The translations under genes and the position numbers were made by a program. A stretch of DNA of 64,000 bases, from NCBI GenBank assembly GCA_026874595.1, contig CM049316.1:69156676-69220675 (forward strand), in the 5' to 3' direction. Below, piece by piece: positions 27,401 through 39,462 of the stretch. Within the stretch, counting starts at the first letter, position 1, and the number at the start of each line of letters is the position of its first letter. This stretch comes from Sipunculus nudus. Lineage: Eukaryota; Annelida; Sipuncula; Golfingiida; Sipunculidae. The notes beneath the pieces are model-generated. The model was not told the origin of the DNA, searched no databases, and saw only the letters and a program-made list of their open reading frames with translations.

Positions 27401-29646
27401 TATTGAGAGGGTCCGGGGTTATCTTTATCACAGCATTCATTACTGAGCCTTTTTCAGTTCCACGGGCATCCTCAGAGGAGAGATCATAAGTTGATGACAT
27501 TACCAACTGTAAAGAGGCAGTCTGTTTCTAGTCCAGTTTATGATGCACAGGAGACACTGGAGTTGTTTGCAGTCCTTTGTATTGAAACAAACCATTATGT
27601 GGCATTTGTTAAATGCGGAACAGGTGGCACTGCAGAATGGGTTTACTTCGACAGCATGGCGGAAAGAGAAGGTAATAATTGTTCAGGAAATGTAGGTCAC
27701 GCTTATTACATATGAAAGATAACAGAATTTAGACATTTCCTGATGTAAAAAGGCAAATTAATATGTTCATATTTAATACATGGAGAATGTACTGAAATAT
27801 CCAATATCAAAATATTTTTTAAACCCCAGTTAAACCGATCCTATGTGTTATTGAATAACTGATGTCTTTATTTTAGGAAGCTTTTCTCTGTACTCTGTTT
27901 TTGGCTTCTGAAATTACTCAACTAGTTTGCCTTTTGAAATCCTTAACACTAAACTTAGCGCCTCATATGTGTCATAACCATAGATGGAAACAAACTTTTG
28001 CACCTGTTTCCTCAAAAACAATTATTTTAAGTATATGTTAAAACCCAATAAGATATATGTTTGACATATTTACAGATTACAGGGTTACAGCATATAATTA
28101 CTTTGCAACTTTAATCTTAATCTTTTGTCAGTGTTCGTTAGGGTCCCCGCTAGCTCAGTCAAAAGTATTAATGAGAATATAAATTTGAGATTTGTCTCAT
28201 GAAAAACACTTAATATCAAAGAGAAATATTGGGAACAATCTTAAACGGAGGTTTGAATCATTCGTAAATCAAGTAAATCATTATATTCAAATGATATGCG
28301 CATTAAGTAATAATTAACTACCACAATAGAAAATATTGATGAAATCAGCATAATAAATTCTTTAAAATGTGACAACAAGGTTAGATTATATTGGCTAGTT
28401 TTAAATAGATTTTCATACACACTATCAGGTTTCATAACGTGGGAGCAGTAAACGTGGCGTTGTGGTGCTGTTCAGCAGGACAACTTTGAAGTCATGCTTC
28501 TATTAGTGTCCTTGAATGCTGAACTTTGCTGAATAAAAGTTGCTAATATTCAAAGATTAAATCAATTGAAATAATATTTCTCAATTAATATATTTCCACT
28601 GAAAATACAATTAGGTAAATGTGATCCAACATTTTCTTCAGAATGTATCACAATTCAAGACTACTGACCCATTTTATACAAAATATCGTTTTCCTCATAA
28701 AAGCCCACACAGTACAAAAAAGATATAATATCAATCAGGGTGTCTTTTCAGATTAGGAATCAATACCTTCTATTAATGAATAAAATGGTTCATTCAACCA
28801 TATTTAACTTCATCAAAATAAACCTCATTGGCTGTGTGACATAATTCATGGGACATTTATATGGGGTTGGTTATATGGATATATTGAAGAGTCATCCAAT
28901 GACATAAAATCACATTTTTTATACTTTTTTCATAAAAATGGGCTTTGGGATGGCTACCAAAGCTTTTGCTATCAAGATGCAGTTTTCATAATTATAATCT
29001 TTAACAGTTATAATAAGACATTATTAGTTGATATTATTACTGTATATTATGCCGTTGAATATCCAAAGAGTAGACAAGTTAAACCCTTTATCTCACTGGT
29101 TTTACCAACGAAACCTCTGTTCATACCTGTTATAGATATAATGGCCCCTGTTAGCCGTCTCATATGGTTTCTTGACAAGCAAAAGATATTAAATACCACA
29201 ATTAAAATGAGAATATATAAAACACCTAATTTCATCCCTCGGCATCCTTCGGCATAGAATAATAATTCTCCTATCGTCTTCTTAATTCCTGATGATATAT
29301 TTAAGCGTGTCTTGGCAATTTATTTATTTACAGAGGTCATTACTGTCTACAACTTTCAAATGATTGAGATATGTAGAATTAATGCAGCATCTCTATTTTT
29401 CCTGCCTGATTTGGTGCTCCTATATTATATTTGAATGATTTATTGTGTATCTTCTTTAACCTCCAAGATCAGAGGAATATACCAGAAGTTATTAGATGTC
29501 CACAGGTAGCAGAGCTTCTGTCAGGAGAAGGTCGGCAGGAGGCCAACAGTAAGGAGGACAGTGACTTGCCGCCACTCCTTCGTCGTCTTGTAGTAGACCC
29601 GTACATGTGCTTTTACCGCCATCCAGATGCTCTACTGTACACTTAA
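24477..29646 (+). CDS. CYLD: CYLD-like ubiquitin-specific protease, 3' exons; 5'-truncated and frameshifted
   Basis: Exons: 24477-24543, 25599-25719, 26404-26512, 26947-27070, about 27491-27671 and 29468-29646. Junction phases fit except where noted. Each corresponds to successive parts of the vertebrate CYLD USP domain: PEDFLNFLL, PTTQQLLNLSF, a CLIL...SLELDIT block, a B-box-like zinc module (CELC...ECRQCY...CRECS), LELFAVLCIETNHYVAFVK with the catalytic His, and the C-terminus DPYMCFYRHP. CYLD removes Lys63 and linear ubiquitin in NF-kB and death signalling. The catalytic Cys exon is not found upstream to 22.6 kb. Exon 26947-27070 has a one-base frameshift. This may be a pseudogene, a gene cut by the viral block, or an assembly error. 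Confidence 0.85.
26947..27070 (+). CDS. CYLD: CYLD-like zinc-module exon with frameshift
   Basis: Entering with phase 1, the exon reads ALLCELCGVNK and then meets TAA (about 26992). Shifting by one base from about 26990 restores ECRQCYRNIAEDKDL and CRECSIL to the donor at 27070. The residues on both sides match the zinc module of CYLD, so one base has been lost or miscalled near 26988-26993. A 14-base GT...AG stretch spans the spot but is too short to be an intron. Confidence 0.75.
27491..27671 (+). CDS. CYLD: CYLD-like exon with catalytic histidine
   Basis: Encodes LELFAVLCIETNHYVAFVK, where His of NHYVAF is the USP general base, then WVYFDSMAERE. The donor GGTAATA leaves phase 1, matching the acceptor at 29468. 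The acceptor is less certain (27491 or about 27532). Confidence 0.85.
29468..29646 (+). CDS. CYLD: CYLD-like terminal exon
   Basis: Joins in phase to give EDQRNIPEV...CPQVAELL, ending with LRRLVVDPYMCFYRHPDALLYT and TAA at 29644. The closing segment is the conserved end of CYLD proteins (YMC-x-Y). Confidence 0.85.
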
Positions 29647-29885
29647 AGGTGCATTGGACAAAGTTTGAGTAAAGTTTAACTTTCGTGAATATTTGTGAAT
29701 ATACGTATTATATCATATCCAGAATATATAAGTTGTATATATAGCCTTGGAACTTATTTCATAATTAAAAATTTTAGGTTATGTCTTGGGAAACAAGTAT
29801 TACAAGTCATATTTAAGTATTATGAATGTTTCATACACAAGTCTATTCTAAATGGTAACAATATGGGAAAGGAGGCCTTGATAGT

Positions 29886-29937
29886 CAGCGCTGGTATCGA
29901 CATCCAGATGTACTATTGTACACCTAAAGATGTTGTG
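29886..29937 (+). pseudogene. remnant copy of the CYLD-like terminal exon
   Basis: About 250 bases past the gene end, one frame reads LDSQRWYRHPDVLLYT and stops, close to the final residues of the upstream exon (FYRHPDALLYT). Upstream homology fades, so it is a decayed partial tandem duplicate. Confidence 0.6.
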
Positions 29938-29949
29938 GGCAAAATATGA

Positions 29950-31125
29950 GAATGATTATATTATTTGAGAATGAGTTGGTCACTAATTATATATATACTT
30001 TTGTCTTATGGATCATATTCATAATAAGATGTTAAGAATACAGCTAATACAGCAAAAAGGCATCAGCCACCAGAAAGGTAAGCAATGTCCAATCTCTCTT
30101 ACTTAGAGCTAAATTTATATAAAGAATAGTGTTAACCAGTTCCAACAATTGTATAATAATACCATTTTATATTTATAAAAGCCTGTTACACATCATAAAT
30201 GGATCATTTTTTTTAATGCAGCACGTGGGTGTGTCCAATAAATACTTGCTTCAATTCACTTTTATTCTGCCAAAAACTAATTTGGCATAACATATTTGCT
30301 ATAATCATTTATTTATTTATATATGGGTTTTGGTTTACCTGGTTTGACATGATTTTATCCACACCAGATCATAAAAGTGTACGTGTGGTATGGCAATGAG
30401 TTATTGCAGATTCATCACCTCTGCATATGGTATACCTTTAATTTTCTTGCAATTACCATCATCAGCAACGTTTGGGAATTCTTCCATGTTATTTCGCAAG
30501 CACAGCTACGGAAATTGTCTGTTCAATACACGAGCACTAAGAGTGTTTGTTGATAAAGAATTATGAGTCAATCAGGGATCAGTTAGGACTGGGGACACTT
30601 GTTGTGTGAGCCGGAATAATCAACTGGTTTAAAATTTTTGAAATGTTGTATTGTAAATAGTGATTAAACGTATGCTTTTTATTTTTTTAAACATATTATT
30701 CAGTATTTAACTGTTTTATTATATAATTTTTGTATTGTTTTATCTTTGCAATGCCCTCTTCATATCAGCTTTGTCTTGAATTAATTTTGGTATCCTTTGC
30801 AGGTCATTGGTATATGAATCCTTTTTCGTTCATGATCTAAACTGTCTTCTGCTCATTTTAAAGAGAAAGAATGTGCAGCAAAGCGACAACTGGACGGTTA
30901 ATTACTAACAACAAACAATTGCTCATAAACCAAATGCCTTGGTTAACGGTGTCAATTTCAGTTATCTTATGGTAGTTACAAATAAGGTATTTTTTAAAAA
31001 GAAGACCAGGACCTGTAAACACTACACAACAGAAAGTAACTTGAATAACTATTACAAATTTTTACTTGTAAAAAACATTTACGGTAGAACTTCCCTTACC
31101 CGAACATCGGATTCTTCTGAAAATA
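29950..31125. other. AT-rich intergenic DNA, nothing recognised
   Basis: About 1.2 kb with no coding, RNA gene or clear repeat signal. Confidence 0.4.
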
Positions 31126-31129
31126 TTTT

Positions 31130-31500
31130 ATGGCCTCGTCCGTCTGTGCACAAGACCCACTTCGCGATAAAGCTTGTAGAGCCATTTTTTGCCAAACCCT
31201 TTGACCAAAACCTTTTATCCTCACATATGGCTAACTCACCCACAAATAAAGAAACTCCTCGAATTTAAGATCAGGGGTCAAAGGTCAGGGCCACAGCTCC
31301 CACTTTTTGAAAAAAAGCTTGTATATCAATTTAGGCCAAACCTTTTGACCAAAATCCTTCATCTTTCAAATATGGCTCACCCATCCCAAGTGAAGAATGC
31401 TATCGATTTTGAGGTAAGGGGTCAGAGTTCAAGGTTACATGACCCAGTTCTTGATAAAGCGCGTGGACCCATTTGTAGACAAACCGTTTTACCAAGGCCA
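31130..31500. repeat. diverged tandem repeat with CCTTTTGACCAAAA and GGTCAAAGGTCA motifs
   Basis: Units starting about 31145, 31320 and 31470 share GCCAAACC(C)TTTGACCAAAA, CATATGGCT or similar, and AGGGGTCA(A/G)AG-TCA. The plus-strand frames across it (30939 and 31189) are translations of the repeat. The AGGTCA half-sites resemble nuclear-receptor direct repeats. Confidence 0.6.
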
Positions 31501-31739
31501 CATGTTTCACCTATGGCACTTAGTCATTGTGTATTTGCAAGCAAATTCGTTATCCAAACAATCAGTTATCTGAACAAAAAAGTTTTCCCTCGCTCTATTT
31601 TTTTTAAATCAATCGCGTATAAAACACATTGTGTAAGCAGGTGTATGTTAAACAAAAAACTCATACAGTATGTTAATGCATATAATAAAAATATACTGGA
31701 TTCTAAATATATCTTAAATAAAAACTGAATGTTAAATTA

Positions 31740-32990
31740 TTTAATATATACATATATATCAAAAGTGAAAAAGGGGGTAACTTTTATCCTTCGTTTTATC
31801 ATGCACCTGTAGTAACATGCATACTGCGAAGGATTTATGTACTAAAATTTACAAAGTTTCGAATAAACGTATGATCACTACCTATTGGTATCATGTTTTA
31901 TTATGCAACATGGAACAGGGCGTTACAATTATATATAGCAGATTGGTAAGTACAAACAGCATTCATTTGCCGGAAGAGTAGTGCATTTCAGTACATGGCA
32001 AATCTCGAGTACCTTTGATAATCAATTAAGACAATCCTTATCTAGGCCACCTTTATTGTGTATCCTCGTGATTAGGGTTTTAACAAGTTACTTAGAGGAA
32101 TTTTTGGTATATCAAATTAGCGATGGATAAAGAGTGATACCAGTCTGTAATCAATGTCAAGATCAAAGCCACTATGAATGCTTTTGAGAAGAAGAATTAG
32201 AAAAAAACACCCATGTTAACTGAAGCCATTGGTTAAATGAGGTTAACACATGTGCATTGTTTGTCCCGTGGAACCACCGGGCCAAAAGGACTAGGAATAT
32301 TAGGGAGAAATAGAGGATTTTCTGCATAGTGCACCAAGACATAATCAAACATTATACAAGGAACATTGTGTCAAGAATATCATTCTGTTTGTATTTAATA
32401 AATTTTCACTACTCTTCCAATATACACCTGTATTTTCATGATTTCATAAAGGTCCAAGAACAGTTCACAGACATATGACCATGTATGCATACCTTGGGAA
32501 TGTGACAAGAACTATGAAAAATGAAAAATAAATCATGGGTGGCCATCTTGACTGTTAATTTTTTTTTACTTAATGTTGAGCCAATAGCTTCTTTATTGTT
32601 GCTATATCCTCTGGTTATAACAAACCCGTCTAATGTCATATTCAGATCTCGTAAAAATAGGGGAAGAATTGAACTAATGGATCAGACTTTCATTGTTTCC
32701 TCTCTCCCACACGTGCACAGACAAATATAATTTCAACATCGCAGAAATCATGGTTGTTCGTATGTGTCACATACATTCTCTCTCCGAATTGCGTTTCATA
32801 AAAAATTATTATGAATGATCATTATTCAAATATTTATATTTTGAAATTTAAGAAAATGAGATCATGAGTTTTGGTCAAATCCATTTGGTCTGTCGCTCAT
32901 CCAGGTTGATTTTTCTGCAGATTCCGGAGAGGTGTATCACTCAAAAACGATAGCGATTGTTTTCGGGGGGTGGGGGTCGATTTTTTTGGG
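31740..32990. other. intergenic DNA, nothing recognised
   Basis: About 1.2 kb of AT-rich DNA; short frames only, with no domain or splice pattern. Confidence 0.4.
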
Positions 32991-32992
32991 CA

Positions 32993-33277
32993 TAGCCGGC
33001 TTCTGTGGCTCAGGAGTAGAGCACAGGAAAAACGCAAAGTCGTGAGTTCGAATCTGGGAGAGGCGGAGAGATTTTTCACGTTAAGCCCCCATCCAGGGTG
33101 AGCTATCAACAGGCTTAATTGTAAGGCCGTGTCCAACGGTCGTGTTTCACTCACAATCGAGTGCGCCTTTCGCCTTTCGGAGGTTCCTCAGTGGTATGAC
33201 CCAGCAATGGGGTGATTACACACCCAGGGCCCCGGGTGCAGTAGTCACTGCACTGCACTAAAACTCAGTTTCTGATT

Positions 33278-33320
<43 letters not shown>
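32993..33320 (+). mobile_element. tRNA-derived SINE ending in a (TA)n tract
   Basis: The 5' end has pol III boxes: TGGCTCAGGAGTAGAGC (A box) and GTGAGTTCGAATC (B box), 43 bases apart as in a tRNA. A non-tRNA body follows (33085-33270: GAGTGCGCC, CAATGGGGTGATTACAC, GGGCCCCGGGTGCAG), then (TA)n at about 33283-33318. Length about 300 bases. Confidence 0.75.
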
Positions 33321-33469
33321 ATGAAGTATTTTCGGATGCTCTTTCGAAATCATTTTCTAGTTGTTTCAGCTGGTCAGAGTACAAAGTAGCAGGATTTATG
33401 GAAACAATGAGGAAAACGCGGTATAGTCAGTTGGTTCTGTATGTCCTTTTCAGTTACCGTATTTCCTTG

Positions 33470-33575
33470 AACAGACGCCCGGGTGTTTATTTTTTTCAGG
33501 CCCTGCTTTGATCCGGCGTCTAAACAAGGCCGGCTTCTATTTAGGCCGGCGTTTATTAAAAAATACATTATCAGG
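33470..33575. repeat. GGCGTCTA / GGCCGGC repeat fragment
   Basis: Several diverged ACGCCCGGGTGTTTATT, GGCGTCTA and GGCCGGCGTTTATT blocks in about 100 bases; looks like a dispersed element fragment. Confidence 0.4.
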
Positions 33576-33831
33576 CTCGTCAGACAAACTAAAAATAGAA
33601 CACGTCGAAACGATGAACCCGCCGGTCACTAATCACTGACACAATTGAAAACATCACCGGTACACGGATTGTGTTTACGAATTTTCCTTAGACGACATAG
33701 GTATATGGGACACCTGCAATCTCCACAATCACGCACCATAATAAGAATTAATGGAGAATCGCAGCGAGATATTGCAGTTGTCCACAAGAATCTGTCCGCG
33801 CGGGCCCCTCGAAACCAGATATCCAGGTGTT

Positions 33832-34290
33832 TCATGTGGCTTTTCCATTTATTTTACACCGCTTGAACTTGGTAGCATTGTTTTCCTCTGAACACGGGTG
33901 GCTCTTCCATTTACTGTTCTCCACCTACAACTGGTAGCATTTGCTCAATCGAAATACGGGGGTTTGGTACTTATAACGGCACATTGTAATTCATTATCAC
34001 GATACTTTCCTCTCGTTAAATATTTAACTGATTCAGCTCGACACAGCGTAATCAAGCGTTTCTGGCCTTTTATATGCTGAACAAGAGGTGGCTCTTCCAT
34101 TAACTGTTCACCGCGTATAACTTGTAATATTGATTCCATCGAAATACAGGGGGTCGGTTCTTTATAACGGCAGAGCGTTGGTCAATTTCATGACAATTTC
34201 TTCCCGTCTTTTATGTGATACAGATTGACAAAGCGTATTCAAGCATTTCCGACCTGGTATATACTGGTATGTGACATTTACTGCCGGGAA
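33832..34290. repeat. tandem repeat of about 65-190 bp around GTGGCTCTTCCATT
   Basis: Copies start near 33836, 33898 and 34088 (GTGGCT(C/T)TTCCATT(T/A)A(C/T)TGTTC...). The last two share a long unit with ATCGAAATAC(G/A)GGGG, TATAACGGCA and a GACAAAGCGTA(A/T)TCAAGC(G/A)TTTC end. Confidence 0.65.
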
Positions 34291-34626
34291 TATTACTGAA
34301 TATATAGTTGTGGACAAGAGTACATACTATTTTTAACTTTAAAGATTATCCAAGAAGTGTGGTTTTGGTTACAGTGGGGACGCATTTAAAAGCGCTAAAA
34401 ATGAAAGCAAAAGCAAGCAGCGTAATTTGGCTTGATAGTAGCTACATTTTGTACCGCTCAATATTTATGCGACGAAATCTGCCTGTTTCAATTGCCAAAG
34501 GTAATACACCCATTCTGAACTGAGCCAAAAAGGATCTTTATTTTGAAGAAAGGTTCAATTTTACAAATAAGTCAGTACTGATTGAATTTTTTTACAGCCT
34601 ATTATTCCTAAGTTTTGGTTTGATAA

Positions 34627-34730
34627 CAGTTTTTCTCTCCATTCATCATTCATGACATGTTCTATTTTATTGTATATTTTCTCTCCATTCATCATTCATA
34701 ACATGTTCTATTTTATTGTATATTTTAGTC
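34627..34730. repeat. 51-bp tandem duplication
   Basis: TTTCTCTCCATTCATCATTC through ATTTTATTGTATA occurs twice in direct succession (about 34628 and 34679) with one substitution: a recent duplication. Confidence 0.9.
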
Positions 34731-35660
34731 ATTGAACAGTCTATAATATTGGTTAACATTCACAATCTTCAAAAAAAGTCACTTACAGTGGAACTCCAAT
34801 AATTTTATAATAAAGCATAATCCCATAAAAAATATTTGCTTACGTAATCTATTGTCATCCATTTTGACAATCCTATTCCATAATTTCACCATATTCATTA
34901 TAAACCGGTATTTACAGATTACCCAACCTACATCACCTTGTATGGCTAAAAACGGAGCAAATCTGTATACTCCCTAAAATATTCTGCCGGCTGTCGTCTG
35001 AACATTCTCTAAACTGGGACGTTTATCACCACAATATATTTCTGAACCATATTCTATGATTGGTAGAACACAAGCATGAAAAAGATTATTGTAAACTTTA
35101 AATGACATATTATAATTTGTTCGATATTAACCTATCACAGCTCCTCATGTTCTCATGGCAGCTGCAGCCATCTGCCTCTCGTAATGATTTAAATTGAGAT
35201 TTTCATCAAAATACACATCAAGATATTTATAAAATGATGTATAGGAAATAATTTTCTCTCCTGCTTTAAAGAGAACATTTGACCTTTTCTGTCTCGACCG
35301 CCTAAAGTGTACAACTTTTGACTTTTTCTCACTAATTTCAATTGGCCACTTTTAACACCTTTCGTGAATGTAGGATAACATTTCTTGGAATGTAGACACA
35401 GAGGGTGCTAATAAAACAATATCATCAGCGTACATTAAGATCCTAACATTTCTACAATTTACATCTATTCCTCTGTTCGTTCTATTGATACCTTCTGTCA
35501 AATCATTAATAAAGATCGAAAATAGCGTTGGTGAAAGGATATCACCCTGCCTGACACCATCTGAGGTATCAAACCATCTGTGTACAGATCATTAACCTTT
35601 AGACAAGCTCGTGTGTCTTTGTATAACGCTTTAATAACAAAATGAAATTTGCCATCAATT

Positions 35661-36104
35661 TCACTGAAATAATTTATAGTACAGAAAATCTCTTTTCACC
35701 GGTTCAAAAGCGGTTTTCAAATCTATAAAAGCTGTTAACGCATCAAGACCCATGTTAAGTCTATTTCTGATAATACAATAAAAGGAAAAAATGTGCTCTA
35801 AGCACGATATATTTTCTCTAAAACCATTTTGCTCCTCAACTAAGATGTTATGATTATCTAAGTACTTCATAAGACGCCTGTTCAAAATACTCCCATAGAC
35901 CTTTGCAATACAACATAACAAACTAATACCCCTATAGTTCATTGGCACCTTAGGGTCATCGACACTGGACTTCAAGATCGGAATTACCATTGAATCAGCC
36001 AATACGGAAGGAACTTTTCCATAATCAAATACCATATTAAAGAAACTGTGTAATGCTTTAGTGATTAGAGCATTTTCCAGGACATCATAAGGAATCTCAT
36101 TCAA
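35661..36104 (-). pseudogene. LINE reverse transcriptase fragment
   Basis: RT fingers and palm motifs: SMVIPILKS, NYRGISLLCCIAKVY, LVEEQNGFRE, and FIDLKTAFEPV where the usual AFD Asp is Glu. The YADD block follows in another frame at 35421-35432. Confidence 0.8.
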
Positions 36105-36681
36105 TCAACGCTGCTCCGTGCTGATTTTTGTTAAAATCAATAACCTGTCTCTCAGGCATATCATCATTACCTTCAATCATGTCAACTGAGTCCCCAACTC
36201 TACTGTTAGGTGCTCCACAAATTATAAAATGATCAACATTGATGTGTATGAATATCTGATTTAATAAATGTTCATAGAAACTATTTGAATCACTACCCCA
36301 CACACTGTTTTCTGGTGGTAGATACACCGAGCATATAATAATGCTTGATTTGCTATGTATATTTTCCATCTGTAACACCAAAAATCCGCCTACTGACTTA
36401 TCAATTACTGACATATCAAAATCTGAATAAGTGCTTTTCTTGACAAATAATCCCACACCTCCAAACGTTTTTGGTGCTTTCTTATGCCTACATTCCGCAT
36501 TATGTCCATACCAAGTATATCCAGGAATATTTAGTATTTCATCATATGAAAGGTGAGTTTCATTTATGCTTATCAGATCAGCTACAGTTTTAGCAATAAT
36601 AGTTTTCCTCAACTTATGATTGTTAACAGCCCAACCTGTTACATTAAGGTGACATATTTTCAAAACAGATCTAGCCACCAC
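36097..36681 (-). pseudogene. LINE endonuclease domain fragment
   Basis: APE-type endonuclease motifs: HLNVTGW near the start, INETHLS (catalytic Glu region), GYTWYGHN, GGVGLFVKK and VYLPPE. The product ends before the final SDH motif, and the expected GDFN motif reads GAPNSR, so catalysis is probably lost. Confidence 0.8.
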
Positions 36682-36711
36682 ATATGAAATTCCATCGGAC
36701 CGGGAACTGTC

Positions 36712-37275
36712 CTACATGGGCACCTCAGTCTGTCGCTCATCCTCACTGGCTGTGTTTACTATCACTAGCTGTAATGCGGGTAATGTTGAGTGCATATTAT
36801 CTTGGTCTGTTTCAATAAGACGTGGAGACGGCGTATTAGTGGGCATCGGGGTTGAACGCGGAATTTCAGTCAGAGTCGATGGACCCAGTGGGCCAAATTG
36901 CTCTTGGGTTGTACACACTGCAGCATTTCCTACATTCACTGTATTGCTGTACTGTGTTAATACTGACACAGAATTCGACTGAGACCATTTTTCAGGAGAG
37001 CTTGCTAGGGGTGCAAATTTATTCCCTGTTGGTACCAAACCCATTTGTCTTTCGGCCTGGGGAGAGGCATGGCGACCACCTCTGGCTGTCCCACCACCTC
37101 GGTGACCACTTGGGCCTCCACGTCTGTCCCTTGATCTTTGGTTGTTTACTCTTTGCCAGACATTCTGACCTGGCGGTGCATCTTGAGCTACAGCTGATGC
37201 CACATCCTCTTTATTGATAATCACCCCATGTCCAGTGATTTTGTAATCACTGCCACTGGGTCTCATTTGTAACAC
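36712..37275 (-). pseudogene. LINE ORF1-like fragment
   Basis: 187 residues: a short ordered start, then a RRGGPSGHRGGGTARGGRH-type basic Gly-rich stretch and a Ser/Thr/Pro-rich end. It may bind RNA like other LINE ORF1 products. Fragmentary. Confidence 0.6.
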
Positions 37276-39060
37276 TGTTTTAAAGTTTATATATCAGTTT
37301 GGAGAAATAATCATCTGGTTATTCGATACTTACTTAAAAGTGCAATACTACCATAAATAATAAAAAAAAGTCACAGCTCTCTGGTGAGATGGAGGAATAA
37401 GACATTGAGGCAAATATTCCACAGGACATGATCTTAAAATGAATAAATGAATATCAAATAACATGGTATTTATTAAGCCAGTCTAGGATAAACCACTCAA
37501 TATACCAAACAGATTGATTGCTACAAAGAAATTATCAGTAAGTGTTATCGGACAAATACTCTCCACAAGGCTCAGACACAGGATATAAAAATAATCAAAG
37601 AAACTATGTTAAAATATATTCGTAAAATATATTTGTTTCATCGTTGGTGACCATTATTTTTAGTGCTGTCAGGTGACATTTGGTATTATTCTGGTTTCTT
37701 GTGCACTTGCACTTGATAAAAATTATACATATTAAACTGGTAATGTTCTTCTATGGCTTTAGTTTGGTAAATCATTTGCAATATTTCATGCAGATAAAGC
37801 GGATCTCAAGTGATGTTTCCTCATTAACTCTACCTATTTTATGTAAAATTCAGTTATTTCGGTGAGCAAAGGCAAAAAGCTCACAGGCGCTTAAAAAAAC
37901 TTATGTGTACTTCACATTGGCAACCTTTGAAGAAACCCAACTATATGTTGTGCCTTCACACAGATCAGATATTATTGTGTTATTTTAAATGAATGACATT
38001 TCTTAGTGCTTTTTTAGGATAGTATCTGGGAGACGTGCTGTAGTATGCAAATAAATTATAAGATTGATGGTTTCTTTTGGAGCTTTGTCAACACAATTAC
38101 AAATCCTGTATGTGATGCACACCCACTTGTTTTAATGTATACACTTTACGGACATTACTTTTTGGAGCTATGCGCTAGTAGCAGTTCAGTTAAGCAACCT
38201 TAGACATGTTAAGCATACACGTTATTGTTAAAAAACAGATATGTCATGAACCATCAAACTGCGGAAGGTAGTACTCATTTGTTTATACATTTATCCGTTA
38301 ACATCATAACGACTAATACAACATATGCTAGGTGCCATGGGACATGAGCGAACGACACGCTTTATGAACTATATGAATTTAATGAAGAATAAATTTATAT
38401 TTACAATACAAATAATATGTACATATATTACACAAAAGGTTATGTAATATTACAAAATGGGTGCAAAAATGTATTCCGACATTAAATGTCCCTTTTCACT
38501 TTTGAATTATTATCTTATACAAGTCCACATCCACTTGACATATGATTTAAGGATTGTCCATGGGTTTATTTCTCACGTCGATGTTGGTTGTTGACCTGCT
38601 GACTTGCCAAGTCCATCAGGTCACATCACGGGACTTCCACATGGTTAAAATATCTTGGAGACAAATATTGTATAATGCTACCTGATGCATGTAGATTGAC
38701 ATATGTCATATGTTGTCTCTTTAATAAACCGACATCATTACAAAATTTGGTTAGCGTTATATAATACACATACCTATGTGTACAAATTTCAATCATATTA
38801 AGAAAATATATATACCACATGGTGGCTTTACGACTGTCGTTTTAGCTACGTCATAACAGGTACACATCTTTAGGCCATGCTATAAATGTGACCAATTAGA
38901 GCACACCACGACCAGGTTTCATTATGGTTTTCTGCGTAGCTCTGAATTAGAAACAGTAGACACCCTATTTATACTTTGCTTGCTTTGTTATCTCGCAACG
39001 AAGTCATGTGCTGATGTGCATGTTCACAAACCAAGGTGAATCAAGATATACAATATGCCA
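37276..39060. other. intergenic DNA, nothing recognised
   Basis: About 1.8 kb of AT-rich DNA with scattered short frames and no element I can name. Confidence 0.4.
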
Positions 39061-39062
39061 GG

Positions 39063-39190
39063 GGCCGATATTAATTCACTACAGTTAGGGTTTATTACCT
39101 GTAAGTTCACTTTGACTCGGGCCTATTACCCGTTAATTCACCACGACTCGGGCCTATTACTTATTCACTATGGTTAGGGTCGATGACTTT
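39063..39190. repeat. degenerate tandem repeat around TTCACTA and GGGCCTATTAC
   Basis: Four units of about 31 bases with TTCAC(T/C), (A/C)GACTCGGGCCTATTAC or GGTTAGGGTT/C variants upstream of the TRIM-type gene. Confidence 0.6.
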
Positions 39191-39462
39191 ACATCTACTC
39201 ATGACACTAACTTTACAGAATACATGTCCATAAAAAGCGTTTATTTTTAGTATTGATCAGCTCCTTGGTAGGTACACACGGAACAGTTAACCTCACTGTA
39301 CAGACGGCAGTATAAATAAATATTAACCAGGGGTTTACTTCCTTGTCTAAACAAATCTCAGGCCGAGATTTTAAAAAGGCGGTGCATCAATATAAGTTGG
39401 CGAAGGACTACTAAGCATAAACAATATAAACGTTTTACGAGTCGCTCGGGCATTTCAACAAA

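Larger units (their letters stand above)
34790..37275 (-). mobile_element. decayed non-LTR retrotransposon (LINE)
   Basis: Minus strand, 5' to 3': an ORF1-like Arg/Gly-rich segment (37275-36712), an endonuclease segment (36681-36097), a reverse transcriptase segment (36104-35661) and further RT sequence with frameshifts down to about 34800, including the catalytic YADD at 35432-35421. The endonuclease frame passes straight into RT motifs without the usual linker, so an internal deletion is likely. Several stops make it inactive. Confidence 0.85.

Noticed and set aside
27321-27506. Minus-strand frame opposite the CYLD exon
   Set aside because: No domain and it overlaps a well-supported plus-strand exon.
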